Shown here: piece by piece, positions 21,391 to 34,595 of the stretch
Layout of the letters: every line of letters begins with the position of its first letter
Position numbering within the stretch: the stretch's first letter is position 1
Origin: Isoetes taiwanensis
Lineage: Eukaryota > Streptophyta > Lycopodiopsida > Isoetales > Isoetaceae
Assembly: GCA_021234155.1 (NCBI GenBank)
Contig: JAJEKV010000107.1
Coordinates: 2,846,883 to 2,910,882 of the forward strand
DNA: 64,000 nucleotides
Direction of reading: 5' to 3'
Translations under genes and position numbers: made by a program
Notes under the pieces: generated by a model
Databases searched by the model: none
Told to the model about the DNA's origin: nothing
Seen by the model: only the letters and a program-made list of their open reading frames with translations

Positions 21391-21590
21391 GCGCTGATGC
21401 AAGGGTCTTGTTAATAATATTAATGGTAATAAAGCAAACATAGGTAAACTTTCTGGCCTAAATATTAATTACTAAGAAGCACAATAATATTAAAGACAAA
21501 CAAATTATTTCCATTGCAAACAACTATGAGTATATTTTGTGTAATCATTAGGACAAGAACACGCTCTTGGAATTGAACACGCCAAAAATC

Positions 21591-21700
21591 TAGCAACAAC
21601 AATATCGATGATAATTTTCTAAGTCAAGGCTCCCATGGTTTGTTAGCAACAACAATATCGATGATAATTTTCTAAGTCCCGATTGCTCCCATGGTTTGTT
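21591..21700. repeat. Tandem duplication of about 55 bp
   Basis: TAGCAACAACAATATCGATG to TTTTCTAAGTC and GCTCCCATGGTTTGTT occur twice in tandem. The second copy differs by a short insertion (CCGATT). No function is apparent. Confidence 0.85.
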
Positions 21701-23559
21701 TGGTGCATGGAGCTTGCTACGCTTTAATCAAGATTAATACATACTTTCCAATTGAACGAAGCTTCTAAAGCTTCTAATGTTGCATAGTGGTCCACACGCC
21801 GAATACTCTCATTTCCTTGATGCCTTTTAAGTTACAATATGATTTTACCAAACAGCTTTCCAAAAACGTTGTTTTGAATCTTTTTACGCCCCATTTGTCG
21901 GGACACATGTCTCCTTGGTATCATGCTTTTGGCTCCACAGACTCATACATTAATTGTTCATGCCGTAGAAAGTAAATGTACCGTAGCCCCTCGATTATGT
22001 TCGGCCCTCGATTATGTTTGGATCATGCCAAAGAATACATGGCTTCAAAGATTAATTTTTGAGCATACTAAACTACTAAAGTACAAATGCATAACAAACT
22101 AGTCAACATGGTCAATTGCTAAAATGAGTTTGAAGTTGAAATTACCATTTGACATGACTTTGCATCAAAGCTCAGGCAAATTTAACAAGTGGCCTGGATG
22201 ATCGATAGACATTCCTCAATCGGCTTACTATCGCCTTGATCTTGTTAAAAGCGCTTAAAGTAACGCCTTCAACATAGATAACGTAACACCGCAACCATGG
22301 CGCTTCTCAACCCATCCCTTTCAAATCCATCCGAACCCATCCCTTCGGGCATCTATCGAGAAAAATTAATGATTTTTTAAGCTCCCCATGCCCTATATGT
22401 ATAAACCGTGGGCATCTCGGGAATCAAATCATGGTTGGGCAATTCCCTAAGGGCCATTGCATTGAGGAGAAATCCCCGTTCGCATATCCTCCAAGAATCA
22501 CATTCCATGATACACTTCGGCATTCCCGCAAGAATCACATTCAATGATACCAAAATGTATTAGCTTAGGAGAAACCATCTATTAGAAGCTATATATTCGC
22601 CTTCAACATTCCCTGCATGAGAATATATAATGGTTCCACCAAAGAGAGCACTTGCTTAACAACAAGTAAAGCGCATCCGCTTGACCACTAAGAATTTGTA
22701 CATGAGAAAAAAAGTCGAGCTCTCAATTGCAAACAAGTATGAGTTAAGACGAATTTTCCTCATTTCGCATATGGATACAAGTCCGACGCACCAAGGTTGT
22801 GGCGGTCTGCTATAGTAGAAACCAAGAAAATTATTTTTTTGTCAAGGCATTTGTTCTTTGCTTAATCTAAAGCCACATCAAGATCTTGTAAATGCTTACC
22901 GTGACAACAAGCTCTTTTTTTGCTTCTGCTTTTTTTAATTGACACAGTCATTCCAAGAAGTGAATGTAAGAAACAAGGATTTGCAAAGATAATGAAAAAC
23001 CGATGATATACCGAATCTCCTTAGAGAATCCTTTGCTTTGCATAAGATGCCAAAGATTCTCACTTCGTTTTGAACAAACTTGTGCTTCAAGAATACCGTG
23101 ATCAAAGAGAAGAGGTGCCATGTTTGGTAAAATTTGACTTCTAAAATCAGAGCTCCAAGGCAGCAAAATGCTCCAAACGCTAGTGCCATATCCCACTGGA
23201 TGGAAGCTAGTTCTCGCCATGCCAAGTCGCACCCTAAACCGCATCCCTTAGGTTTAATAACGATGCTTTGTACTTTAAGCAAATTCCAGATTTCAAAGAT
23301 TTGGCCATGGCGCAACATTGTTACAAAATCCCTCCTCCAGAGCAAGAACGGAGAATTTTCTTCTCCTAAAAGCAAATGGCTGGCAACCGTAAAGCAAACT
23401 CTTTTCCTAAAGAACCCTAAAATAAGGGACCTCGATGCTTGTATGTCCGCTTTGGGAACTTAAAAATAATTGATTTTTCAAGGAAAAAATATGCAAATGC
23501 TAAACCATTGCAAAATCATAGATAATATGTCATTTAAATATGAGAATACAAAGGCGCGA
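21701..23559. other. AT-rich stretch, no gene recognised
   Basis: Frames at 22,935-23,375 (minus, 146 codons) and 23,134-23,463 (plus, 109 codons) overlap in antisense. Neither has a known motif. The region also holds duplicated phrases such as AAGAATCACATTC(A/C)ATGATAC near 22,490-22,550. Confidence 0.35.
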
Positions 23560-23675
23560 CTCTAGATATATTAAATAGTAGGTCTCGGGCAATACGCCCA
23601 TCAAATCATATGAAAACCATAGAAAAAAACGTACAAAAATACAAAAGAAACCCCCTGTTATTATGCTACATATTT
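23560..23675 (+). repeat. Dispersed repeat family R1, copy
   Basis: GACTCTAGATATATTAAATAGTA through CATCAAATCATATGAAAACC and CGTACAAAAATACAAAAGAA to CCCCCTGTTATTATGCTACA matches the minus-strand copy at 41,050-41,175 almost end to end, and 7,730-7,850 more loosely. Confidence 0.75.
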
Positions 23676-26095
23676 TGGCCAATTTGGTAGGAATAGTTCT
23701 TGGAATCGTGAGAGCTTTGGTTGACCGGATGCATTATGCAAGTTCATTGCATTCAAAATCAAAAAGGTAAACAAGGTGGCCAAAATGCTCGCATGAAGCA
23801 AATCAATGGTTCATTACAAATGGAGGCATAACCCATAGAGCCAACATCCTTTACCAATGCAAACTTTTGGCTAGAAGGAAGCAAGAAATAAGTTCCATTG
23901 AAGGTAAAGAAAGGCATAAGAAAACTTGAAGCATGCATTAGACTCATGGTGGTTTGAGTTTGAGTATTCCATGGGGATAGAAAATTGTTGCTTCATTGCT
24001 AAATGCATCAATGATGAGATTCTAGACATGGATAGCTCACAATGCATGATATTATTTGCAAATTAATCTCAAATTTAAAAATACATGTCAAAGATGATAT
24101 TCTTCCGTGTAGTAATGTGAAGTCGAGCAAATGAAATTATTCTTACAAACCGAGAGGATTGTTCTTACAAAACTGAGAGGAACTATGAAAGAAAAACAAA
24201 GAGATGCACTAAAGACATTGTGACATCAAAGAAGTGTCATTATGGTATTGGCAATGTCAAGTTTCTAAGTCCGCGGGATACTTTTAGGGTTAGTGCTTCT
24301 GATGGGAGGTGACAAGGTGGCAGCCACTACTAGCTCAAGCCAAAGCTCTCCTCAAAGCGTACAAGACATGAAGCGTAAAGACCGGATACAATGAATGTCC
24401 GTGGATCTAAGAAAGGGGCAAATGGTGAAAGGAGTCCGCCAAGGATGGAGCAAGTTTAGGGATGCTCAATCTTCTACATCTAATCTGAATACGGCTTTGT
24501 TTACTCATGGGTATTGGGATGTGGAGAGGATGACTTATTGATTAGTGCCATTTTGCATAGGTTTAAGATGCAAATTGCCCCTTACTTGTGGTGTGGAGCA
24601 GTTAGTAGCCTCAAGCTGGCTCATTCTCAAGGCGCACCATAACTTGAAGCATTAGAAAACATTTCACCATGGGACTTCGAGGGATGGAAATAAATGGTGA
24701 ATGATGGAGCATGTTCAGTGGTCCCTCAATCTTCGTGATCTCAATTGATGCCCGGACACTAGTAAATTTTTTTTAACTTTATCTTTCTCCCGGTTGATGC
24801 TAGACTTGCCTCCATAATTCTTGCAATGGGCTAGTGAGCACGGAAGAAGTGGTCACTGTAATTTAACAAGCTTTATTAAAAACCATAGTTCTCCCTCGTT
24901 AAAACTTATATCTCAAGCATCACTAGCTCGATGCATGGGGACAATATACATGAAGGTCCTGAAGTAAGAGATTCTCTTCTAATGGTAGCTCCTTTTATGG
25001 TTCTAAGGTCATAAAGATTGATAGAGAGAAGATGGGCCAACTCCTCCATCATTCTATGTCCAAAACACAACATGAAGATTGTTGCAAGGCAACATCAAGA
25101 AGGAGAGTCACGTTTTAAACAAAGTGAGGAAGCTTGTCAGAAGAAGTTAGATGAGGAAAGAAGAAAGTCTACTCTAGAAAAGAGGCAAACAAAGAGCACA
25201 TATTTTATTTTGAAGAGTCAAGCTCTAACAAATTTAAATCTAGAAAAACTAAAAAATCCTCTACCATGGAAAGCCAAGGCCAAGAGCTTTGAGTCCACCA
25301 AATAAAGATCTGCTGCAAAACTATAATAGCAATTTAAATACCGAATGGCTGAGAACAACTAAGATGGGTGGTCTTAAACATCTAAAATTTAATCTTGAGA
25401 ATGATGTAAATGGACATCTTTATGCCTTCTTGACAACTTCCTTAGCAAATGGTAAGAGATGCTGATGGACCCGGTTGTTTCCTGCAACTCTCCATCTATT
25501 AGCAACTACACTAAACAATTCCTTTCATGGACTGGGTACTCAAAGGAGCCGGAGTCAAGACGGTAGACTTATCCAACAGCCTAACTCACATAAATTGTTT
25601 GCAAAATAAGACTCTACATAGTTATATTCTCGAGGTATAAGAGCTTATTAATAAAGCAAGATTCTCTACCAAAAGAACAAATAAGATATTTTATGGAAGG
25701 TTTACCATCTCTTTAGTTATAACTAGCTAACTTGATGTTGTCACCAATGTTGCATCTCAATATGATACAATAGGCTTTGGAGCTCAAGGAAAAGTATGAT
25801 ACTAATGGCAGCTAATGGTAGATTATTTCCATCTAAACAACAAATGCAAAGTAATGTAGCAATACTGGAATCCATTCTAGGTGTACTAACTTTAGTACCG
25901 GGCCAATATAGCAATGGCATAGCCAATGTTCCTCGACAACAATACACATTTTATCATGTTCAGCCTCAAGTGGAGCCAATGTACATGCAGAGTCAGTCTT
26001 ATCTTCCAGATTACGCAAATGACACCAAAACAAGTAGTGGAAGGATGTCTTTTCCATCATAAAAGAAGTCAATGCAATGTTATTGTTATTATCGA
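23676..26095. other. Degenerate ORF-bearing stretch, unassigned
   Basis: Plus-strand frames look weakly coding. One begins MGGDKVAATTSSSQSSPQ near 24,301. Another is at 25,018-25,305 (RRWANSS to WKAKAKSFESTK, with a charged helical middle). A third is at 25,796-26,062 (MILMAANGRLFPSKQQMQSN). The first resembles the Ser/Thr-rich start of a copia gag, but no CCHC knuckle, protease, integrase or RT was found. I leave it unassigned. Confidence 0.25.
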
Positions 26096-27483
26096 TAAAA
26101 CATCATAGAATAGAATAGAATATGATTTTATCGTCCACTCGGAGACCAACCGCCTATGGGACCCAAGTACAAAGAGAGAGCAAACAGCGATTACTACCGT
26201 GATTAAAAACCCCCACTCGGGTTTCGGGGAAAAACCTTAGTAGCAATAAGGATGCCTGACATACCGCATGCTTATATACATAATCACAAGTATAAACCGA
26301 GGTTAATGCGCCCTGATGTGGGGCATAACCGAGTCCCATGATCCATTACCTCCCGAGGTATCGATCCCAACAAGCCTACGAGAGGCCGCGGCTCGTGAGC
26401 TCATGCAGGGCCTGATGGGGCACAACTAACCGAAAGATACCGAGCCCGGATATGCTCGCAGCCGGCCCGAGGGCGGACTTTCATCCTCAATGGCGCCCTG
26501 ATGCGCGCGCGATGGATGATCGCCCCCCACCGCAACCGGATCCATCTCCCCGCCTCAATGCGGAGGTGGTGTGCACCAAGGCGTTTTGGAAGCAATCACC
26601 CCGCGGTTTTCATGGGTAGATGGGTGCGCAGGGTAGTGGTGTGGGCCCCTCGCGAGCATGGGATTAACCTCACCGATAATGTGCCACCTTGATATGTGAC
26701 AGGGTCTCGTGATCCCAAAGCTTGGCCATGAAGCAAGCATCCAAGTACTGCCTTCAAAGGCGGTAGCGTCCTTCGATGTATGCATCGGGTCCACATCCGT
26801 AGCCCGCACATTCCATCGCGAGAACCACCGGGCTTGCTTGTCTTTCCAGCAGGCTTTGAGTCGGCCGCCGGCCCATCGCCATCTGCAAGCAAAGGTTGGG
26901 CAGCCAGGGCTTCATCCATAGCCACCACCTTCGGAAGTAAATAATGTGGCGTTCAGTAAGACCCTCAGAATGGAAGGAAAGCCTCCTCGAGCAAAGATCC
27001 GATATGGACCGCGGGATTTCACTCCGGTGCCCAGGCCAAGAAGGCCTTCTGACTGCTCTAGATCGCTCCAAGTGGTGAGGATATCACCGCCCCACACGCC
27101 CCCATAGGAGGATTGACCTGCCTTCAACCAAGGCCACAAACAAGTGTGCCCGTGACCCCATGCATACTGCCTTTGGTGACTCCACCCAGAGTTGTTTTGC
27201 ATTGCATACGTGGCTTTCTAGCCTCAGAGTGACCAACCGATGGATGCATCCCAAAGGTGTGTGGTAGTAGAAAACTCAATGCCCAAATACTTATAAGATC
27301 GAGCCACCTCCACTACTCCTCGCCCCTAGTAAGTGAATGAGGGAAGGCGGGGTGTCGGGATGATGGGACCAAAGAAAGACCCTCGCCTTGGCCAAGTTAA
27401 CTCTCATGCCGAATTGGCGTAAAAGTGTCCAAAGCATCCGTGTGGCGCTGCATGTCCTCCGGGGGTATATCGCGGCAGTCAAC

Positions 27484-27495
27484 ATCATCGGCATA
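27484..27495 (-). other. LINE reverse transcriptase YADD catalytic codons
   Basis: The minus strand reads CTCATATATGCCGATGATGTT, giving LIYADDV, the metal-binding Asp pair of reverse transcriptase. The local frame differs from the neighbouring RT frames, so the motif survives in an otherwise broken gene. Confidence 0.85.
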
Positions 27496-27829
27496 TATGA
27501 GTTGCCTGGATTATGTGGTGCATCAACCGAGCACCTCCCCCGCTCAGCTAGCCATTCTTCTAGCTGGTCAATGTGTACGTCAAGAGCCGCCGGGATAGAG
27601 GGCAGCCCCCGGCGCACTTCAATGCTACTAATAGCGGGCTCCCCCGACTGATTGTGAGACGACTAAGCAAGCCTCCCTCAGATAGTCAGTATATAGCATT
27701 CTCGCAAGTCGATTTCGGGGTCCCCTCAATCGGGGGATCACCTCTATTATAGGTATATATGCCATGTATGCTCCTTGTTGCCAAAAATCCATTGTATACC
27801 ATAGTTTCATATGAAAAACCCTTTGTATA

Positions 27830-28250
27830 CTTCTACATTATTTGTAAAAAGAATGCAGCCCATATCATATAATTACTTGCCCAAAACACTTTTATTTGAC
27901 AACCCCTTCCATATATATACGATATCTTCTATGTTATCATAGTATTTATACTTATTACCGAAGTATATTATCCGCACTAAAATGTAATGTGATTAGATTA
28001 GTAATGAAGTTGAAGTTGATTCATTACATTGTGAGTTTAATAAGTAAACTCGATGTTAACTTAGTTGTTTAAAATTAAAACATAAAAATTCACTATGTCT
28101 AGATGTCTTAGCTCTTCATAAGCTAGCCTATAATTAATCTTACAATGTGAAATAGATGAAGCAAACCAAACAAGAGAAGCTCACCAAAAATAATGCACCC
28201 TTATAGTATGAATAATGAATCGAACATTGGTGCCACCACACTCCCTCCGT
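27830..28250. other. AT-rich insertion inside LINE copy 2
   Basis: LINE homology stops near 27,825 and resumes near 28,255 (YLKKYKGF, matching YESCFGR in copy 1). The intervening 0.42 kb is AT-rich and has no LINE motif, ORF or clear termini. Confidence 0.45.
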
Positions 28251-30599
28251 ATCCTACGCATTCAAACTATAAAACCTTTATATTTTTTTAAGTATACCTG
28301 CACCAAAGAGGCAATAAAAAACCGATTTGGTGCACTCACATGTTTCATACCCCATAATCTAGGTGAACCCCCGGTCAATCTGGCCCCACAACTTATCCCG
28401 AGGCATCATGGTTTGGCAAAGCCTTTATGGGAATCCACAAAGCAACAAAGATGTGTCTCGCGCTGATTCCGGCTATCCTCTATGAGTGTTCGCAGAGTGA
28501 AGATATGGTCAATAGTAGAATGCCGGGGAAGCCCACAAGGAGAGCCCGCGACTCTCCATCCTCCGCCTAAAGTGTCGGGCTTCTCAAGAATCCCTAAGCA
28601 ACTTGGCAAAGATTTAACTCCACCATAATGGTAATGATAGTTGGTCATTGTGGGGGTCCCCCGCTTTGTATATGGGCACAACTCCCCACCGGGTAGTCCA
28701 AGGCGGGGAAGCCTTTTGCAATGCCCCGTTGAAGAGTCTTTGGAGAACCGCACCATTGGGGCCCCGCCCAATCGCCTCCATGGAGCAAAGGCTTATTTTG
28801 TGATTTGACTTCCTCAATCATAGTGGAAGTGTAAGCGGATGGTCCAACATAGAGTGCCCATGCCGAAATCCGCCTTTGGCCCATGTGCTCAACATGGTGT
28901 GTTCCCCCCATGTGGTCAATTTAGCATCAAAAGCTTTTACCAAACAATTTGGCAAGAATCAAAGCTAACCATTAATGTGAGCATACTTGCCCTGTTGCAT
29001 CACGCCTCTATGTTTGTGGATAGGATGGATCAAGCTTATGGTCCATGCTTCGAAAAACCGCCCATTATAGCTTGATTAAAGAGTTCTACAATTAATTTTG
29101 CTAAATCCGGGCGCCATCTTTTAGATACTACTGCTACTAGGACCCGCCCACATCTCGAAATTTTGCCACAGCCAAACTGATAATGGCTTCCTTCATTTCT
29201 ACAATGCTCACACAAAAGTAGTCCGCAGCCTCATTAGGTAGAAACAACTTCCAAAAACCCTTTTGAAGAGAGATGATTGGTCAATTCTATTTGATGCAAT
29301 CTATACCATTCCTGCTTTTTAACTTTAACCATTATTTTGTATGCTCTCAGTTTTACTGACTATCAGCCTATTTTCTGGCGTTCCTTAATTCATCATCATA
29401 CCAAGCATTTTGTGGATAAGTACAAAGATGTCGATCGAGATTCACCATAGACCCGCTTTGGCACATTCAATCAACAAGCAATTTAGATCTCCTGCTTTGG
29501 AATGTATGTTGGACAAGCTCCTAACACGATTCAAATTCTTGGTGATCTCTTCTTGGAAAGCTTCAGCGTTATATTGCTTATATCTGATATGTGTTTTTAC
29601 ATGCTTCACAGGGAGATCACATTGGCGGCCAACTTGAACAACAGTGATGCATATGGTCACTTTCTGGTACTAAATCAACAATGGAAATATCTTCAAGAAT
29701 AGAATACAGATGCGAATCACCAATAAGATAATCCAAAGTTGAATAAGTGAACTGCTCACTTGCCTCACTTCGAAAAGTGAGTTTATTTGAAACAACCATT
29801 AAATATAACTAAATCTAATGGAGCAAAGGTTAAGAATCTGGTGTCTTGCAGCATTGGTCTCTTTATGCTCGCTTTTTCTTGCAAGAGATATATCCCACGG
29901 TTCTACCATTAACGATCCTCAGATCGGGTCTATTAAATTTAAATCTACTTGAGGTTGCTTGTCCGACCATTGAAGTCACCAACTAAACGCACATTATAGA
30001 GATGTCTCCATTCAAGAAATCTTCGCTACCAAGCTTGGCGATAGAGCCATCATTTTGTTTGTATACTGAAGGAGGCATATAACAAGCCACTATAACAAGA
30101 TCTTTTCCAATAGTAAAAGTGCAGCAGAAATTTTGATAGCCATGAACTGTATGTTTTCTTCATCCATAAAAATCACATCTATATTATTCCTTAATCTCTA
30201 ATTGAAAATGCAAGTAATACCTCCATGCGGGCATCCACGAAATGTTTATGATGCAAATAGAATGTATCTCATGGTTCTCAATAATAGTGACACTTTGCAA
30301 ACCGATATTGCCGATTTCACAAATTGATGTTCCCAAGTTTGAGGCGGAAAAAAGAACATCTAACTTTCCCGCTCTCTAACAAATCAAAACTACTATACAT
30401 GCCTTTTGGCCCTTAACATTCCAAAGATGAATAGAGATCAGGCGGACTTTGTGATCGTCCGCCCGACAATTCCTATTCTTCCATATCTCGAATAATCACT
30501 TGTCCATTATGATAGACAGCCCACTTACCCAAGCAAAGACGTGGGCTTCGGACTTGGCTTAATAGAATCTTGACGCCTTTGCGCTTGTTGCCATGTTAA

Positions 30600-31579
30600 G
30601 GGTCTTTTTTCACACGATGTCTTATAATATGGTCGTCCCATTTCATATCGTACATCATTTGTGACTCCAAAGCAAAAAAAATAAGACACACAAATATAAG
30701 TTGTTTTCATACTACATGCATTAGAGGTAATTTGAGATCTCATTTTGTCCCATTAAGGGATGCTTAAAAGCCACATCAGCTTTTTAAACCGTCAATAAGA
30801 GAAGAGCTCCGGTGTATTTTATTCCAAAGATATGTGGCGGTAATTAATGCAAATTCTAACTAACTTTTGCGGTGTCATTTTTCTACTATAACTTTTGATC
30901 AAAACTCGATTCAACACTATTTGTGGCAATGGATTCGCCTCCTCAAGATCTTTCTAATGACAACCCATTGTTATATCTTTTGGGATGTAAATATATAAGA
31001 AAAGAGCAAAAACCATATTTTTAAAGGTTAACACATATGGCTTGTATTGAAATACATCATAACCATATATCACTTGAAAGATCTTTTTCATTCTCGATCT
31101 AATGCAACAAACGCCGCCATTTTCATGAGTAGATCAAAAGTTATAGGGAAAAAACGACGGCAATGAAGTTGTTAATGCCGCATTAATTGCGCAGTTTGAT
31201 GTAGAGTACTCATTCTATTGGAGGATTCTTATGGGGACAAAAGGAGATCTCAAATTACCTCTAATGGTGTCTTATGTAAATGAGACACTAATAAATACTA
31301 GTGTGAAAACCATCACAAAATAAGACCACCTTTTATTTTGAATATGATTGGTCAATAGAATAAAATAGAATATAATAAGGGTGTCTTATTTTATGGGGGG
31401 AAGTCCCCCCTAGATAAAAATAAGACTCCATTGCCCTTACCGAACCTATTCAAACCTACCCGAACCTAAATCAGACATGTCTTATATGGTTCCGTGTGAA
31501 AACTAGTTCTTCTTAAATGTTGGCATGGACCAATAGTATGCCTTAAAATATAAGACACACTAGTCATGTGAAAAGCCCC
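30600..31579. mobile_element. Harbinger/Tourist-type element nested in the LINE
   Basis: The 980-bp element has inverted ends GGGTCTTTTTTCACACGATG and, from the right, GGGGCTTTTCACATGACTAG, both followed by TGTCTTATA. It is flanked by TAA direct repeats (30,597-30,599 and 31,580-31,582), the 3-bp TWA duplication typical of PIF/Harbinger insertion. A 20-bp internal inverted repeat (TAGAGGTAATTTGAGATCTC) occurs at about 30,722 and 31,230. No transposase ORF is present, so it is non-autonomous. LINE ORF1 homology (DATARTDIMKQGHLLKGTLE before, HGNKRKGVKILLSQ after) continues across the insertion. Confidence 0.75.
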
Positions 31580-32139
31580 TAAGCCTTTACACACTCTAAT
31601 GTTCCTTTGAGAAGATGCCCTTGTTTCATAATATCTGTGCGTGCAGTAGCATCCCGACATTTAATAAGAATATGTCGGGTTTTTTTCTTCCACTTTCCTG
31701 CCTGTCCTCTATGCATCAATGATTCCGGAGTCTTCCAGTTTTAGATAATTCGTGAAGAAATCTCTGACTACATCCTTGGTGATCTCATCCTGTTGCTTAG
31801 GAATGCCTACAATTTGTAGTCTCAAAACACGTTTTTGGCGGTCTCTTTCTTCAACTAAGACTGATTGTACCTCATCTTTGAAATTGATAGTTGGATTTGT
31901 CTGTTGTGGTTTGTCTTTGTTCCAGGCTTGCGGTTAGTTGCTTCTAGAGATCCCACTTGTGATTGTAAGCCGGCAACTCTATCTAATGAGTTTTCATCTG
32001 CTTAATTTCATCATGAATCGCCTCAACCTTTTCGGTGGTCAGATCAACTGTGAAACCTTGCCCATCAATATTTCGTGATCTTTGCCTATCGATCGGTTTT
32101 AGCTTTGGTGTTTGGGTTCGCTTTGCTTCTAGTGGCCAT

Positions 32140-32345
32140 GTTTGGAATCGTTTGCCCAAAAATCGGTAAAAAAATTACCTGGCGTTTTTGTGGACTTAGT
32201 GGATTTTTTGCCATTCAAGGTGGGCTATAACATGCCCACGTCCGGCATTTACCGCAATGGGACTCTCCCCCCGGAAATATGCTATCCCCTCCCTCTCCCC
32301 AATCGAAACACAAAATATCCTAACAATCAAATGTGTTGCTATGGA
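32140..32345. other. LINE 5' flank/UTR, no gene
   Basis: This is the sequence directly upstream of the LINE ORF1-like ATG. Its GC-rich patch (CCACGTCCGGCATTTACCGC) may be the LINE 5' UTR. The exact 5' end is not visible. Confidence 0.3.
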
Positions 32346-32551
32346 ATTTAATAAAAGGCATCTTGCCAATAATAGTTGTACGAGTCAGTTGTATGATTGA
32401 TGGATAGATAGATAGTTGTATGATAGATGTCTTGTATTTTAAAGTAATGGAAAACTAATTTCTTTAGGAGGTGTCCTATATATGACATGGCGGTGACATG
32501 GAGCCCAAAAGGTGTCTTATAACAAGATGCTAACACATCAAGGGGTTGCCC
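32346..32551. mobile_element. MITE-like fragment
   Basis: The right end, GATGCTAACACATCAAGGGG then TTGCCC, resembles the end at 13,567-13,594. The interior has GTGTCCTATATATGACATGG and GGTGTCTTATAACAAG, as in Tourist/Harbinger-like MITEs. The left end (AAAGGCATCTTGCC) is a partial inverse of the right (CAAGATGC). No target duplication was resolved. A (GATA)n tract lies inside. Confidence 0.35.
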
Positions 32552-34590
32552 GTTGGCGTTGGACCCTTTGGGATCTTGGAGATGGCAACAATGTTCCTAT
32601 TCTTCAACTTCAACTTGCGTTAATCATATTCAAATAAGGTTTGCATGGTTAGAGAAGCATGTGTAAGGCAACAATCATAAATACCTAGTAGGGCTCACAA
32701 TATGGAACAAGCAAGGAGCAGGGTTCAACTTATAAGCGTAGACCCTACTTTTTTTTCTAAGGGTATATTTTTAATTGCCCTTTTTTGGGAAGGTTAAAAT
32801 TTTATCAGCCCTTTTTATTTCATGGTACAATATAAACTGTCCTTATTTACTGCAGAACTCATTATAAGACACCATTTATCTATCAAAGCACACATTTATT
32901 GAAAACAAAGTAACTTTTTTTTCAAAAAAAAACATAGTGACCTATATATTTATTAGCATATCATAGCTCGAATGTAAATAGAATATAAACCCTCCGTGAT
33001 TTCAAGGCTATAAAATTTGTTGATCATGTATCAAACAATAAAAAATGCAAGAAAGAATGGAAGAATGCAACTAACAACTGGCAAAAATATAAAGAAATGC
33101 ATTAAAGCAAATAAAATACAAAGGAATGCAAGGAAATTGGAAGCAAACACTAACCTTGTAGGTTTTTCACAACAACAATTACACAACTAAGCAATGTTAG
33201 TGCGGTGTGCGTGTCATATGTCCTAAGGGATGCTGCCAAGTGGCATGACGTAAAAATTGCTTCTTCTTCTTCTTCTTGTGAATCAAATGGCATGCACGAT
33301 GCATTAGCAAAGCAGCGAAATTTGGTTGGAGTATAAATGCCGATGAGTCCGATTCTTGAACTTTTTTGTCCTCGCCACTCTGACTCGGTCACCTGAGAGT
33401 GATGCATCATGCATGCCGCTGCTAGAGAAAGCAAATGATAGAAGGAAGTTCCCCGCCCAACCGCCAAAATGAACGTTGCTTTTGTTTTTGATTTCCTTTC
33501 TTTATTTTCTTTTTTTCAATTTCTTGCTTTTTTACAATAATATATAGATAATACTATACATATTGACAATTGATGTTAATAGAATTTTAAGGCTTTTTTT
33601 TAATCATTGCTCTTATTTTAAAGGTTGTTCAATTTTTTGCCCTTTCAAGGGGAAGGGCATTTTTTTAATTCCACCCTTATTCATAATGGCTATAATTTTT
33701 TTTCCCTTCTTTTGCAGGGAAGGAGACCTATTTAAGGGTGGGCAGGCCATGAAAGTTGATCAACTGGCAAGGAGCATATCTATAGCTTATAAACTTGTTA
33801 TAAACACATGTTGATGGACATTAAAAAAAAGGAGAATGCTGTGTAGTTGACCATTGTATTAATTTGTTTCCCCTATAAAAAGGGAAAACTTGGCATATGC
33901 TATGGTAGATAAGGCATTTAATCCTTTATACCACTAGAATAGAAACGACGGTAACGAATGACCTAATCCATATGCCTAGAAGAAGGCATGGTTGTTGAAC
34001 ATGAATAAGATTTTTCAATGGAGTACGATATGGTGCAAGGTTCAAGACTACCGTGATTTGGCAAAGGTAACGCAGCCCCGCCATAGAAAATCTGAGCCAA
34101 GATTTATCTTGACCAAAATTGAATGCACCCACCATCAAAGTTTGCAATTGAAGAATGCCACCGAGTAGTTCTGCTATGTAGCATTTTCGCTACTATGGAA
34201 GGAGTAATGCCGTTTTTGAACGACATTTACAATAACATAAGGTTCATCCAAAAACAATGGGTTTATCATCAGAAATCACTTCTAGAAGGCATTGCTATGT
34301 ATGGTGGAGCTAGTGGAGCAAACAACACTGTGTGGCTGGATGCAACATATTGAACCTGCTACAAATTTTCAAGACCTTGGACGTCCCTCTCAAGCAGGTT
34401 TGGCACACGTTTTTCTAATTTGTTTGAGAACAAATACATTAAGGGATGGCGAGTTGTTCTTTCTACATGCTACTAGTTTTGTTCCTGATGTTTTCCATGT
34501 GGCAAAAAATAAGGTCATGTCATACAATAACGTAAATCTAAACTCTATACAAGCATATGTTGGAAGGGATGGAGTTCAATTTTGTTTGTT
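32552..34590. other. Repeat-rich stretch, no gene recognised
   Basis: Low-complexity T-rich tracts and a (CTT)n run near 33,258 are visible. A 105-codon minus frame (33,467-33,150) and plus frames at 34,123-34,594 lack any domain I know. Confidence 0.35.
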
Positions 34591-34595
34591 TTAGT

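Larger units (their letters stand above)
26100..32139 (-). mobile_element. RTE-like LINE, copy 2, near full length but degenerate
   Basis: Minus-strand landmarks run from 5' to 3'. An ORF1-like start reads MATRSKANPNTKAKTDR (ATG at 32,139-32,137), followed by TTEKVEAIHDEIKQ and QIVGIPKQQ-like text near 31,800-32,050. The endonuclease starts near 30,430, with LVGDFNGRTSN near 29,970 and YSTLDYLIGDSHLYS to PESDHMHHC near 29,600-29,760. RT motifs are DHIFTLRTLIEDSRNQRE then CCFVDSHKGFA (28,420-28,510), MPRDKLWGQIDRGF near 28,390, and VHIDQLEEWLAERG (27,540-27,600). The catalytic YADD is intact in codons at 27,495-27,484, followed by VNLAKARVF near 27,390. The 3' UTR ends at CGATAAAATC plus (ATTCT)n at 26,103-26,120. 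Stops and frameshifts are many. A 980-bp Harbinger element and an AT-rich piece (about 27.83-28.25 kb) interrupt it. Confidence 0.85.

Noticed and set aside
24301-26062. Copia gag-pol remnant
   Set aside because: A Ser-rich start and charged helices are suggestive, but no zinc knuckle, protease, integrase or RT motif was found.
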